Shown piece by piece: positions 35,792 to 47,355 of a stretch of DNA of 64,000 nt. Numbering within the stretch: the first letter of the stretch is position 1; each line of letters starts with the position of its first letter. The DNA is from Rehmannia glutinosa. Taxonomy: Eukaryota > Streptophyta > Magnoliopsida > Lamiales > Orobanchaceae. The stretch is from the NCBI GenBank assembly GCA_016081115.2, contig CM071933.1:58108660-58172659 (forward strand), given 5' to 3'. The notes under the pieces are model-generated. The model worked only from the letters and a program-made list of their open reading frames with translations. It had not been told where the DNA came from and searched no databases. The position numbers and the translations under genes are program-made.

Positions 35792-36358
35792 ATCCCCCAC
35801 ATGAGTGGAAATCAAATGCACATGAAAATGCGACTCTTGTACTCAGTTTAATTGAAACCATATTGTATCGGACGGGTAGTTTGCGACTTTGAACCTTCCT
35901 TTGTAAATATCATCGGATATACCGGCGGCTAGGACGATACGCCTGAACTATTCCTCCTTCGTGTACACCTAGTCAATGACATTTACACAATATGACTGTC
36001 ACATTCCGTTCTTGATTGTGTCCTTTTTGGCCATGGACAACATCTTTGGATTCATAAGTGTTACATTGAAGCGCCCTCACTTCTCACTTATATAGGTGAT
36101 CTCTCTTGACCGAGTCAATTTATCATTAAAAGTCCTTATGACTTAACCTTACCACAACCAACAAGTTTATTGCACTTGTTTTGCCTTCTAGGGATGGGTT
36201 AATCGATTTACAAGTGCTTACCCGAACTTTTAAAGCTTAGTTTTCCCATTGAACCAAGTTGGGATCTCCAATACCAAGGTTGGGTTACCACTTTAATCAT
36301 TCTTTAAATTGTGGATTTTAATCTCATTCCCTCTAGCAATTTACTCAATTGATCTCTG

Positions 36359-39336
36359 TTAAGCCCTTTCGTGAGGATCCGCTATGTTATCCTTTGACTT
36401 TACATAGTCAATTGATATAACACCATTAGAGATCAATTGTCTTACGGTATTATGTCTACGACGGATGTGTCTAGATTTACCGTTATACATATTACTTTGT
36501 GCTCTCCCTATAGTAGCTTGACTATCATCACAATGAATCATCAGAGGCATCGGCTTTTTCCCATGGAATATCTTCTAAGAAATTACGAAGCCACTCAAAC
36601 TTCTTCCTACTTTATCAAAAGCTATAAAATTCCATGGTGGATCTAGCTATACAAGTTAGTGGATTTCCATGATCTTCGCTCCTCCTCCAATAGTAAATAT
36701 ATATCCACTAGTGGAGTAGAGTCCTTTGAATCAAATTTAGCATCACTATACCCTTCAAATCTTTGGAGGGTATTTGAGTAGTGTATTCCATAACTCGGGG
36801 TGTATTTTAGATATCTTAGTACACTAGTTAGTGTTTTCCAATGCTCTTAGCTTGGATTGCTTGTATACCTACTCAACTTGTTTCGTGGATAGGTAAGATC
36901 TGACGGGCGTGTACGAGTTTGTAATGTACATCAAACTTCCTATCACCTTCGAGTATTCCAACCGAGCTCTTTGGTTCGACTTTATTTACTACCAGATTTA
37001 TGCTCAAATCAATGGGCGTTTTGCATGGTGGACCATCAAAAGCATTGAACTTCTTGAGCACTTTCTCCACATAGTGGGATTGTGTCAAGCTAATTCATTC
37101 AGATATTTTGCCAATTTTGATTCCGAGAATCATATCAGCAATTCCCATGTCTTTCATGTCAAAATTTCTTTTTAACATTGTCTTAGTGTCCATGATTATA
37201 TCATGACTACTACCAATTATTAACATATCGTCTACGTATAGACAAACTATGAAAAATGCATTTGACATGCCTTTAACATAAACACATTTGTCACATTCGT
37301 TGATTTTAAAGCCATTTGACAACATAGTTGTGTCAAATTTAAGATGCCACTGTTTTGGAGCTTGTTTAAGTCCATACAACGATCTTATCAATTTGCACAC
37401 CTTTTTCTCTTGACCAGTGCTACAAATCCTTCAGTCGTTTCCATATATATTTCTTCTTCCAATTCACCATTTAAAAACGCAACGCAGTTTTTACATCCAT
37501 TTGGTGAATCTCGAGATTGTGCAAAGCAACAATCGCAATAAGCACTCGAATGGATGCAATTCTTGTTACAGGTGAATATGTATCAAAGAAATCACTTCCT
37601 TCTTTTTGTTTGAAGCCTTTAGCCACTAACCTGGCTTTATATTTATCAATAGTTTCATCGGCCTTTATATTTCTTTTTTAATATCCATTTACACCCTAAA
37701 GGTTTACTACTTGCGGGGAGATCAACCAACTCCAGGTATGATTTTGTAAAATGGATTCTATTTCACTATTGATGGCTTCTTTCCGAGCGGAGCATCCGGA
37801 CTAGACAGAGCCTCTTTAACAAAGATTGGCTCACCGTCTAATAAGTAAGTGACAAAATCGGGACCAAATGATGTAGCGAGTTTTAGTCCTTTTACTTCGC
37901 CTCTTGTTCTTCATTCTCTTGTGAAGAACTACTTACTTTCTCATAAGTTCTTTTGTTAGAACTTATTCCAACCCTTTCTTTACAAGGATATACATTTTCA
38001 AGAAATATTGCATTTCTTGATTCAATTATGGTACCTTGAAATTTCTGGATTTTTCGACTTGTGTACAAGAACCGATATGCACTCTTTGTTGTATGCATAT
38101 CCTATAAAAATACAATCAACCGTCTTAGGGCCAATTTTAACTTGTTTAGGTTCGGTTTTGCTACCTTAGCCAAACACCCCCACACTTTAAAGTATTTATA
38201 AGATGGCTTATGATTTTTCCACAATTCATAAGGTGTCTTATTTTTCCTTTAAGTGGGATTTTATTTAAAATGTGTTTTTTGTCAAAAAAGACTTCCCCCA
38301 CATGTTCGAGGTAGTCCGAACTAATCAACATGGCATTCATCATTTCTTTTAAAGTTCGATTTTTACGTTCAAAGAATGCCATTAGATTGTGGTGAGTATG
38401 GTGCGATAGTTTGATGAATTATTCCCATTTGGTTACATAATTCTTCAAAAGGTGCAACATATTCTCCACTCTATCACTCCGAATTATTTTAATCCGGCTC
38501 CCAAGTTGATTTTCAACCTCATTTTTATAATTTTTGAAAGCTTCCAACGCTTCATCTTTGCTTCTTAATAAATATAAGTAGCAAAATCTTGTGCAATCAT
38601 CAATAAAAGTGATGAAATATTTTTACCACCTCTAGTTTGCACAAATTTGGATCACATATATGTATGTATCAATTCTAGAGGTATTGTATTTCTTTCCAGA
38701 ATGAAAAAGTAACTTAGCCATTTTAGCTTCAATCTGATTTCACATCTCTTTTGAGAATCAATTTTTGAAGTTGGAAGTAATTCCAAGTTCATTAATCTTT
38801 TTATAGCATTTAGATTAACATGCCCTAATCTAACATGCCATAAATCGAATACTCAAGCATATAAAAAGTAGGCTCAATTTTTGCTTGAATCGGTTTGGTG
38901 CCGAATCGCCATTACATTCATTTTGAGCAGTCCGTTATACGATAACCTTTTTTTCTGAACTGCCCAAACTTAGTTAAAATAAACTTTTCGAGACTCAAAC
39001 ATAAGTCTAAAACCATGGTTTACAAGAAGAGATCGACACTAGATTCTTAGGATTTCGGGACATGAAGAACATCCTTCGAGGAAGCGCTCTTTTCAGTGAG
39101 CTTTGAACCACGTTGCCAAAACCCGCAACATCAGAAGAGAAAGAATTACTCATATTAAGTTTTCTACCTATACAAGGGGTGTAGGTAGAGAGCGCATCCT
39201 TATCAGAACAGACATGCCGAGTGGCCCCCGTGTCAATATACCATTCCCTTGGATTATCCACAAGGTTTGCCTCAAAAACCACTGCAGATAGATCCATATC
39301 AGTCAGCTCTTGGATCATACCACTGTGCTCAACCAC
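36359..39336 (-). pseudogene. Degenerate copia 4 pol
   Basis: From right to left: protease with WYIDTGATRHVCSD (39007-39336), integrase C-terminal part (38161-38382, FFERKNRTLKEM), RT with SLYGLKQAPKQWHLKF and LYVDDMLI (37095-37400), further RT at 36873-37088, and the RNase H end (36359-36550, HCDDSQATIGRA, KSKDNIADP). The catalytic YVDD is kept, but frames are broken throughout and the integrase core is mostly unreadable. Gag sequence further right (39375-40050) has the knuckle CHNCGKPNHMAKD with its last Cys missing. Confidence 0.85.
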
Positions 39337-40209
39337 ATTAGCATTAGGTTGTCTATATTTTGGTTTTTAGGAAGCCGACAGATCCTTAGCCATGTGGTTG
39401 GGCTTTCCACAATTGTGACAATTTCTGTAAACGGCTTTTTGTTTACGTGCTTCTTTTTCCTTTGTAGTTGTTGTTGTTATTGTCACGTTTTCTTTTTTTC
39501 ATTTACTAGAATCGCCATGTTCTAGCAAATTCGCCTATCAACAAAGACATTTTTCAAACCTTGAATCTAATTTGCGATTACCTTCCTCAATTCGTAAACG
39601 CATAATTAGATCTTCAAGATTTATTTCTTTTCGCTTGTGCTTCAAATAATTTTTGAAGTCTTTCCATCCAGGTGGCAACTTTTCAATCATGCACGCCACT
39701 TGAAAGCTTCATCCAATTGCATTCCTTCGCACGAATATCGTGCATAATTAATCGCAATTCTTGAGCTTGATCCATGACGGTTCTAGAATCCACCATTTTG
39801 AAATCTAGAAACCGCCAACCACGAACTTCTTGGAACCAAAGCGTCCTCGGTTAGTCTTCTTTTCCAAAGAATTCCGAGCTCTTTGGAAGATTTCACTTCA
39901 CTATACACATTGTATAGCGAGTCGACGATCCATTTAGGATGTAGTTGCGGCACAGAAGTCACCCGGCCTCAAGCATCAAAGCGACGTTTTTCATTGTTGG
40001 TTTCATTTTCTTCCACCACCGGTGGATCCTCCTTCAGGAACTTAGCGAGTGCTCGGCGTAGTCGATAAAAAAAAAGATCTTGGATTGCCATCTTTTGAAA
40101 TCAAGCACGAGAAAATTTTTCCGCTTCTCAGCACAGCAGAGCAAAGAGGAACATTCACCCTTGAAGTAGACGCCATCGTTTACGAAAAAAAAAAATGTTT
40201 ATCTTGCGA

Positions 40210-41196
40210 TGTTGAAAAATTTACGGTGTTTTATTTCGTAAATGGATTACAAGGAATTGTAACAAACTATTACAAGAAATCGAAAATTGAGAATAGCCGA
40301 GGCGAGTAAAAACTCTATCCGCAAGATAAACACGCCCCGTATAAGTCTTTGAATGCAGGCGTGTTATCCCCTAAAAAGATACAATGACTTCGTCCTTGTA
40401 ATAGCAAAGATTTGCAAATTACAAGGCACCTTTCGAATCGAAATGTGCAAAATCGAGTACACTATGCAAGTACAAGAAAGAAAATGAGTATGAAAGTGTG
40501 TAATCGAACAACAACAATGCTCCTATTTATAGGACTTCCAACCAGTCTTGGGGTCTCTTTCTTTCGGGCGGTAACTCGGGATAATGGTTCAGTAACCTCC
40601 AGGTAGTGGGGCACTCCTCCAATGACCACTATCCTCAGAACTTCCAAGTAGTAAGGTGAGTGGTGTTGTTCCATTATAAAAGCTGCAGATTTCACTTTTA
40701 AGTTGCAACTTTATTTGTTTTTATTCTCCAAAAAATAAAAAACAAATGTTTTTGTAAAACTAGGCCCGATCCAGTCGGGACACGGACACGGACACGGGCT
40801 CGGGCTCGCCGGCGGCCGGCCCCGCCGCAGCGCAGCGCCGGCCGGCGCGCGTGTGGCCTTGCCCACCACACCTCACATGTGTATAGTTATTTCATCTTGC
40901 ACACTCTTATACACCCACTTACTTATATATTGAATAAAATTAATATTTTATTCCCATGTGGGATGGTGTCTTTTCACCTTCCCATCATCCATTATCCCAT
41001 TTCAAAGTGACTATCTTGTGGATTTTATTTCTCACTCACCACTAAATGGTTTTGAGAAGTTAAATATACCACACTCATCTACTCGAAACGTAGAATTTTA
41101 TTTTAATATTTAATTCCTCCAAAATTAAATAATTAGTCACTAAAAAATTGGTCAAAGTTAGGTATCAACCATTACTTCTCAAACCAATTTCCAACA
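40210..41196 (-). repeat. 5' LTR of copia 4
   Basis: 987 bp, same ends as the 3' LTR, TATA box on minus at 40524-40531. It contains a G+C-rich patch (about 40775-40855) where the partner has A+T-rich sequence. Confidence 0.92.
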
Positions 41197-41749
41197 AAAA
41201 TTACACCAAATTTGGTGTTTTAATGTAATTTTGTCAAAACCATCTCTAATCCATTACACCAAATTTCACAACAAATAAATATTTTATTCTTTCTTTTTCA
41301 TTTTATAGTAAGCAAATTCATGTATTTATACAATTATTTCATTTGCTTATACTTTATTACTATTAATGTAGTTAACTAAAAATATATATTTTATTAATAT
41401 AAATTAATTAAATATATTAAAAAAATAAATATTACAATTAATATTAGCATCTCTTTTAGTTTAAATTATAATTATTTGTTAATTATTATTATTTATAGAA
41501 AATACTAATTAATTATTAGAACATAATTATATATAAAATGAGGATACAATTAAAATTAAAATTTCAAATAGAAGAGAATTGGAGGGTAAATGGGGGATAT
41601 TGCATTACACCAAATTTGGTGTAGTGAATAGTATTACACCAATTTAACTACACCAAATTTGGTGTAATGTTTAGAGTTGGGTTGGAGATACTTTTTTGCG
41701 TATTTGGTGTGATAGTGTGGTATTTGAAGTTGGGTTGGAGATGGCCTAA

Positions 41750-42802
41750 GCTATGAAAAAAATCCCTCAAAAAAAAACTATGAAAAATTTCATTGTTTTT
41801 ACCTCCAACTAAATTAATTGCATTTATTTGAACTTTATTCCCTTTATAATATAAAATATTAAATTTCCCGAATTTTGTTTTCACTTAATACAAATAATTA
41901 ATTTAACAAGATCGTACTCAAAAAAAATTAACAAGATCAACTACAGTTTAATTTTATCCTTAGTGTACTGTATAAATACTTTATATACAGCTCGTTTGGG
42001 AATCCGGGGAGGATAGGTAGGAACTCAAAGATTAGAGCTGATTGTACTGTTCAAGATAAAAATTAGGAAAATCTATCTTTTGATTGGGATTAGTGAAAAT
42101 ATTTAAAGCATTTTATCCCTATCCTTTGTTTGACTACACAATTAAGATGGACAATATGTTCAAATTACTATCATGCCCTCTCTTAAAATAAATTGATATT
42201 AATTTTTTTTGGGGGGGTGCTGTAGCACAAAACAGAGGTAAGAAAGCAACAGCTTATTCGATTGAATTCCCCTCTTTGTCACCATAGAAGACCAGTGTTA
42301 TCGTCTTCGAGGGGTGGTGATTTTACCCAGGTACATGAATTAACGTGAATTTAGTATTAAAGTGACCTTTCTTTATTTTCGTTTGTACTGCTTGTGAGCA
42401 GTTTATTTCGTAACATATATCAGCGTCAATACTCTGCATTCGTTGATATTGGAATCGAATTTCTGCTTAATCATTGCTTTGAAGTGTTTTGCTTCCTAAT
42501 TAGGTCTTAATGGAAGTATAATATGTTTGATTTAGTTATGAATTAGGGCAAATGTATGAATATACACTTTAACTGAAATTAGGGCAAACTTTTGTTGACT
42601 TGAACCAGAGTTTGTGTAGTGCAATTAAATTTCCAAACATGATTACAAACATATTAATGTTGGCATTTACAATTTTGTCAATTTGTGTCCATATCTTTCA
42701 ATATACGGTAGCGTCTATTTGAATCCTAATTTTCTTTATTTTGGTTGCGGTAATGACTCGTATATCATTTTTTGAATCTGCCTTTGATAGTAGATTGTTT
42801 AA
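41750..42802. other. A+T-rich spacer
   Basis: No gene recognised. Sequence around 41985-42130 has G+C-richer words (GTTTGGGAATCCGGGGAGG) that may be a transposon end, but no partner was found. Confidence 0.35.
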
Positions 42803-43316
42803 ATGAGTACTAGCAACAACAATAATCAGTCATCTGTCAGAGGTGACTCTTTTTTATGTGCTCTGTTTGGAGACGATTCACGTGTGTAATGCTATTGTGG
42901 TTTTGATTTGAACGTGCACACATCATGGACCAAGTCGAATCATGGTCGACGCTTTATTTCATGTCCAGTCTGAGGGGTGTACAGTTATTTATTGACTTGA
43001 TTTTTTAAGTTTCGTGTGATTATTAGAACCAATGTAACAATATGTTTTTTGGTTTATGTGTGTGCAATATGTTGACCAAAACATACATTTATGTAGCCAA
43101 ACAAATGTAGCTTCTTCAAATGGATGATGACGGCTTTGATACCGTTCTAAAGAGTTGTTATCCGATCTGCACGACCGCCTGAAAGCTGTTAAGAGTGAAT
43201 TGGAAAAGTGCAGAAAACGAGAACATTCATTAGTTCACCTCACAAAGATGTCGTGGTTTATTACTGTTCTCGTGTTAGTTGTTGCTTACCTGCATCACAA
43301 GCTTATGTGCCAGTAA
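42803..43316 (+). pseudogene. Broken GRF-type zinc-finger gene
   Basis: ATG 42803 opens MSTSNNNNQSSVRGDSFL and meets a stop at 42887. The next codons in the same frame give CYCGFDLNVHTSWTKSNHGR then RFISCP, the first half of a GRF zinc finger (C-x-C-G, TSWT, N-x-GRRF-x-x-CP). The second half CSFFKW is near 43110 after a probable intron. The end reads ELLSDLHDRLKAVKSELEK, then a membrane segment (MSWFITVLVLVVAYLHH), stop 43314-43316. This matches small plant GRF proteins with a coiled coil and C-terminal anchor. At least two stops or frame breaks support a pseudogene. Function of the family is poorly known. Confidence 0.75.
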
Positions 43317-44089
43317 ATTAGTTGCTTTAACTAGTATTTGTGAACTTCTTTAGTGAGAAACAACTATTGATATGTTATTTTCATATGTAGTATTAACCCA
43401 ATGAACCATTTGGCATGTTCATTTTGTGCGTTTAATTGTGATAAGGTTGTAAGAATATCTAATTCAATTAAAATGAAAGTTTACGCTTCAAGTAGTTGGA
43501 GAATCCTTATTTGTAATGCAAATTTTAGATGTGTTATTGTAACATTAAAGTGTGGCTGTAACTGTTAGCTTGAAATTGGCTCTGTTAAAGTCGCTTGGAT
43601 GCATAATGTACACCACTTAGATGAAACACAAAATCTAAATATATTGATGCCCCCAGTATTTTGGCCAAATATATCACTGACTTTACATATGCAACTTGCA
43701 CACCCTTAGTCCATTCAAAGATTGTATGACTGATATAGAATCCCTAATGAAAAGATTCTCTGTTTAACAGTTATATCGATATTGTGGTTTGTGTTGTCCA
43801 TCTTCTTTCATTACCATCAAATCAGTCTATATTTGATAAAACAACTCTTTCCATTTTTAGATATTGGTTGATATACATTGTAAGTTGTGTATGGAAATTA
43901 TTTGGATGTTGATTTTGTAGTATGACCCCAAAAAGCTGGCAATAACCCCAGCTCATTGCATATTCCCCATAATATAGTCATTGAGTGCCATTTATGTAGA
44001 ATGGCTATAAATATAGAACAAAGTTGAATTAAGTGCAGCAAAGCTTTGAGAGCATTAGTTGTTATAGATTACTTGATATAAATCTTCAG
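43317..44089. other. Spacer and promoter of the Myb/SANT-like gene
   Basis: No ORF. A TATAAATATA word at about 44005-44014 is 75-85 bp before the ATG at 44090 and is a plausible TATA box. Confidence 0.4.
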
Positions 44090-44977
44090 ATGGCTCCAAG
44101 ATTCAATGTGATTCAAGCAGATTACATTTACGACCTTGAATGGATGGAAAAAGCTGACAGGTTGTTCATATTCGTGCTGTTGGATCAACAAATACTAGGG
44201 AATTTTAAGTATGGCGAGACAAATGCACATGCGCTCCTTGTAGCCCAAGCCAACGTGAACAAAGAATTGGACAAGTCATTTAATTACAAGTACATCCAGC
44301 ACCGTCTTGAAATCCTGGAGAAAATATACCGAACTTTTTATTGGATCAAAAGGAAACATGGAGTAAGATATGACGAGGCAACCAATACTGTGACAACACC
44401 TGACTTTATATGGGACGAAATTTTCAAGGTATTTTTTTCTTACCTTTGACAATGTAATTAAACTGTCATCCGTCCTTATAATAAGGTTGAAAATCTTCAG
44501 TTACAATTTCATTTTGTCTACTTTTTTTTTAGACAGAAAGATGAATTCAGATTAGCATATCAAGAGTTCGGTGATCCAGATCGGGCAGAGTTGAAACTTC
44601 TGTTTGGTAAAATGCATGCGAAGCCTATTCCGGACGATGTGGAAGTTATCGACATTTCCTCAGATGGTGAAACGGAGGACATTGGAAATCTCCAGGGGTT
44701 GCCTATACCAGACTCAGGTTGGAATAGAGCTAATATGACGTTTTCTTGGCCTTCCCAAGATGAATCTTTCTGGAACTATGTGGCCAATTGTGGGCCTCAA
44801 ATGTCGTCCGGCTCTGAAAGTTCCGTCAACCAACCTGTCAAGCCATGTGATAACAAAGACTACCCCGGTCCTTCATTTTATCGCCGTCCGAAAACTGGAT
44901 CACTGCATCCCCGTCCATGTCTACCTTCTCCTGTTGCCAGGGTTGAAACAAACGGTTCTGCTTCCAAGCCATCCTAA
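44090..44977 (+). CDS. Myb/SANT-like DNA-binding domain protein
   Basis: Two exons, 44090-44428 and 44537-44977, joined in phase 0 (CAAG|GTATTT ... GACAG|AAAGAT), encode 259 residues. I start at the ATG at 44090 because the frame upstream has no earlier ATG. Residues 14-135 fit the plant Myb/SANT-like domain: DLEWMEKADRLFIFVLLDQQ, NKELDKSFNYKYIQHRLEIL, WIKRKHGVRYDEATNTV, DFIWDEIFK and DEFRLAYQEFG. The rest is acidic then Pro/Ser-rich with a DVEVIDISSDGE stretch that could bind SUMO. The family includes plant regulators and the DNA-binding partners of PIF/Harbinger transposases, so it may be a host gene or transposon-derived. No frame break is seen. Confidence 0.72.
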
Positions 44978-44996
44978 CATGTTATAGGGTATCTCC

Positions 44997-45031
44997 ATTG
45001 GTGGACTAATTTTCCAATATTGTCCACCAAT
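44997..45031. other. Inverted repeat just after the Myb/SANT-like gene
   Basis: ATTGGTGGAC (44997-45006) faces GTCCACCAAT (45022-45031), a perfect 10-bp stem with a 15-base loop, 20 bp past the stop codon. It could act in the 3' UTR or be a transposon end. Confidence 0.6.
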
Positions 45032-45443
45032 ATTTGCCGGCTTTAAGTATATTTTTTATATTTTAAGGTTGTGATTTTCGAAGGAAAATTATGTTGCTTC
45101 TTACTTATTTATAATATGGATTGTAGTATTACTACTTTTAAATTTTTTATATGAAAGTGCATTCGAAAAGTCCTTATTCATTTACATAGAAATTTCACGT
45201 AGTAATTATAATGATATGCTTATGAGTATTAAAATCAAATACAGATGCACAGTCCAACATACCTTAATCGCCGATTAGTCCACTAAAAAAGTGCAAAATT
45301 TGGACAACAGGTAAAGTACTTAACATACTCACAAACCTAACATAGATTAAAAATAAAAACATAAAACATTATCTGATTAAACATACTATTATAACTTGAC
45401 CACCTTAATCTACCCCCATTTCAACAAACCCCCACCACCATCA
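45032..45443. other. A+T-rich spacer
   Basis: No feature recognised between the Myb/SANT-like gene and the tail of the split pseudogene. Confidence 0.4.
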
Positions 45444-45507
45444 TCATACCCCTTTCCCGCAAAGCAACCCCCGCCACATCAATTGTTGTCCACCACCGAC
45501 TCTTTTG
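45444..45507 (-). pseudogene. C-terminal tail of the split Myb/SANT-like pseudogene
   Basis: Taking out copia 3 and one copy of TTTTG joins this strand to 53314 onward with the frame kept, from ...CNAEEPK into RVGGGQQLMWRGLLC and a TGA at 45444-45446. It shows where the reading frame ended before insertion. Confidence 0.6.
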
Positions 45508-45723
45508 TGTAAGTCCAAGCGGCTACGATAATCTAGAGGGGGGGTGAATAGATTATCTCCATCTTTTCGATTTTGCCCTCTTTTTTCGAACCAAAAGCTC
45601 AAAGACAATAAAGGTGTGGAATGTAAACAACACACGTCGATTTATAGAAGTTCAACCCACCTAGGGCCTAATCCTCTACCACCCCAGTATATCCGGGATG
45701 TATTTCAAAAAGAAAAAGGATTT

Positions 45724-46001
45724 TATTAATTTACCAAAAATTAATACAACACCAACTTACAACAACACCTTGAAGAGCACCACACTCTTCTTCAACACCA
45801 CCTTTGAGATTACCACAATCTCACTTGAAGATTACCACAATCTCCAACGGCACCTTGTGAAGATTACCACAATCTTCAACCTTGAAGAATACCAAATTCT
45901 TCAACACCTTAACAAGAAGATTACCACAATCTTCTTACACCTAACACCTAGATCACCCAAGTATGTTCTTACCACAAGAACACTCACAAGGATATCTTGT
46001 G
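45724..46001 (-). other. Array of nine ACCAC/ACCAA-loop hairpins (copia 3, 3' LTR)
   Basis: Stem pairs in order on +: TATTAATTT/AAATTAATA, loop ACCAA (45724-45746); GAAGAG/CTCTTC, loop CACCACA (45772-45790); GAGATT/AATCTC (45806-45822); AGATT/AATCT (45829-45843); TGAAGATT/AATCTTCA (45858-45878); TTGAAGAAT/ATTCTTCAA, loop ACCAA (45882-45904); AAGAAGATT/AATCTTCTT (45914-45936); TGTTCTT/AAGAACA (45964-45982), loop ACCAC unless stated; then CACAAG/CTTGTG, loop GATAT (45985-46001). Stems change, loops hardly do. Confidence 0.9.
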
Positions 46002-46378
46002 TTGAATGATTACCCAAATTCAAGATTACAACTCGATAATTGATAATACAATAGAGTGCAAGTGTAATCAAGAAAAGCCTAGACCTCAAGAATGTGAAAG
46101 TGAATAGCTAGGCAAATTACAACAAGAAATAAGATAATGTAAGAACAAGTGTATTCTTGAGTGTATCTTGTTGTGTTGTAGTTTTCTCTCTTATTGTGTT
46201 GCTTCAATTCTTCCTCTATTTATAGAAGATGTCTTGTACATGATAGGCTCCTCTTGGGGACATGAATTCTGTAAAAAATTGCAAGACAATTGAAGAAAAA
46301 AAGCATTAGAAATCCATCCCACAAATTAAGGGAAAGTTGTCTGCTGTCAAACGGTCAGATTTTTGTTGTCAAACCATA

Positions 46379-46592
46379 GGGCGACCGGTCGCACAGAAAT
46401 AAAGTTTGAAATAAACGTATCACAAATTTACATAGGGCGACCGGTCGAGGGGGTGCTCGACCGGTCGACATCACCCCTAGCCGGTCGACCTCCATTTTTT
46501 GAAGAACAGAAGAAATACAATCTCTTCAGGTACCGGTCGACGGGGGGCGATCGATCGACAGACCGGCCGACCCCTTGCGCGACGGTCGACCT
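46379..46592. repeat. CGACCGGTCG palindrome array (copia 3, 3' LTR)
   Basis: Palindromes and decayed forms (GCGATCGATCG, GACCGGCCG, GCGACGGTCG) upstream of the TATA box in transcription direction. Several CpG sites differ from the 5' LTR. Confidence 0.85.
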
Positions 46593-47355
46593 ATAATAAA
46601 ACACCTCAGTCTCATTTTTGTTTCAACGTACTCCTCAGGTACGGGTTGCCCTATAGGGCGACCGGTTGGCCTCAAAACCAAAGTGTTGTCCAATATTTTA
46701 TCGAAAATAAACTCCGAGAAATACTCCGAAAAATAGTAAAAACATATTAGATGATCGGGAGTATTAGGACAACATTTAGAAACATTGTTTTGATGTAAAA
46801 ACACATTGACACATAATCATTAAATGTGTTGTCCAATTTTGTCGAAAATAATTTTGAGGAAATACTCCGAAAAATAATAAAACCATTTAAAATCTTTTAG
46901 GAGTATTTGGACAACCTTTAAAAACATTGTTTTGGTATAAAAACAAAATCATCAAAATCATGATAAAACCATTTATCAAACAATCTCCCCCTTTTTGATG
47001 ATTACAAACCAAAACAATTCAACAAGACCGATTTTGAAAACAAAACAATTTTGAGAGGCGATTTTGAAAACAAAAACAAGTTTTCCAGTCAAAAATGAAT
47101 ATCCGTTGAGAGCGACAACATTCCGCGCAATATAAACGCAAGGATGTGAGTAGAGATATTCAAACACATATAGCAAATGCTCCCCCTATCAACATGCACA
47201 ACAAAAGTAGTATATAAGCAACTTCAACATAAGCTAAAATCTTAGCTTTTCGATATTGAGCTTAAGTATCAAAAACTTAAAAGCTCCCACTGTCAAAGAG
47301 ACATTATTAGAACCGTATATAAGTCCATACTATAACCAATGGACCATGATTCATA

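Larger units (their letters stand above)
34844..41196 (-). mobile_element. Ty1/copia element 4
   Basis: LTRs of 948 and 987 bp start TGTTGAAAAATTT and end TTTCCAACA, with the perfect duplication AAAAT at 34839-34843 and 41197-41201. The polypurine tract on minus is CCACTCATGTGGGGGATT (35792-35809). Coding blocks for RNase H, RT, integrase, protease and gag follow from left to right in decayed form. The site next to the 5' LTR does not match a standard primer-binding site. Confidence 0.92.
34801..41749. mobile_element. MITE (TTAGGCCATCTCCAACC ends) split by copia 4
   Basis: The left end TTAGACCATCTCCAATC and the right end GGTTGGAGATGGCCTAA are inverted copies. The interior has several ACACCAAATTTGGTGT palindromes or half-sites (34821, about 41200, 41590-41660) and a second TTGGGTTGGAGATA end-like word at 41676. 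Removing copia 4 leaves an A+T-rich element of about 0.6 kb. The target duplication is unclear. Confidence 0.65.
45508..46982 (-). repeat. 3' LTR of copia 3
   Basis: Hairpin array 45724-46001, TATA box 46217-46224 (minus TATAAATA), palindrome array 46379-46592, and inverted-repeat modules 46690-46930. Confidence 0.93.

Noticed and set aside
41985..42135. Transposon end (GTTTGGGAATCCGGGGAGG)
   Set aside because: No inverted partner or target duplication was found in the window.
46363..46750. Arg/Pro/Thr-rich ORFs across the palindrome array
   Set aside because: They only reflect the CGACCGGTCG repeats (RPVGRST-type peptides), lie in LTR U3 and break between copies.
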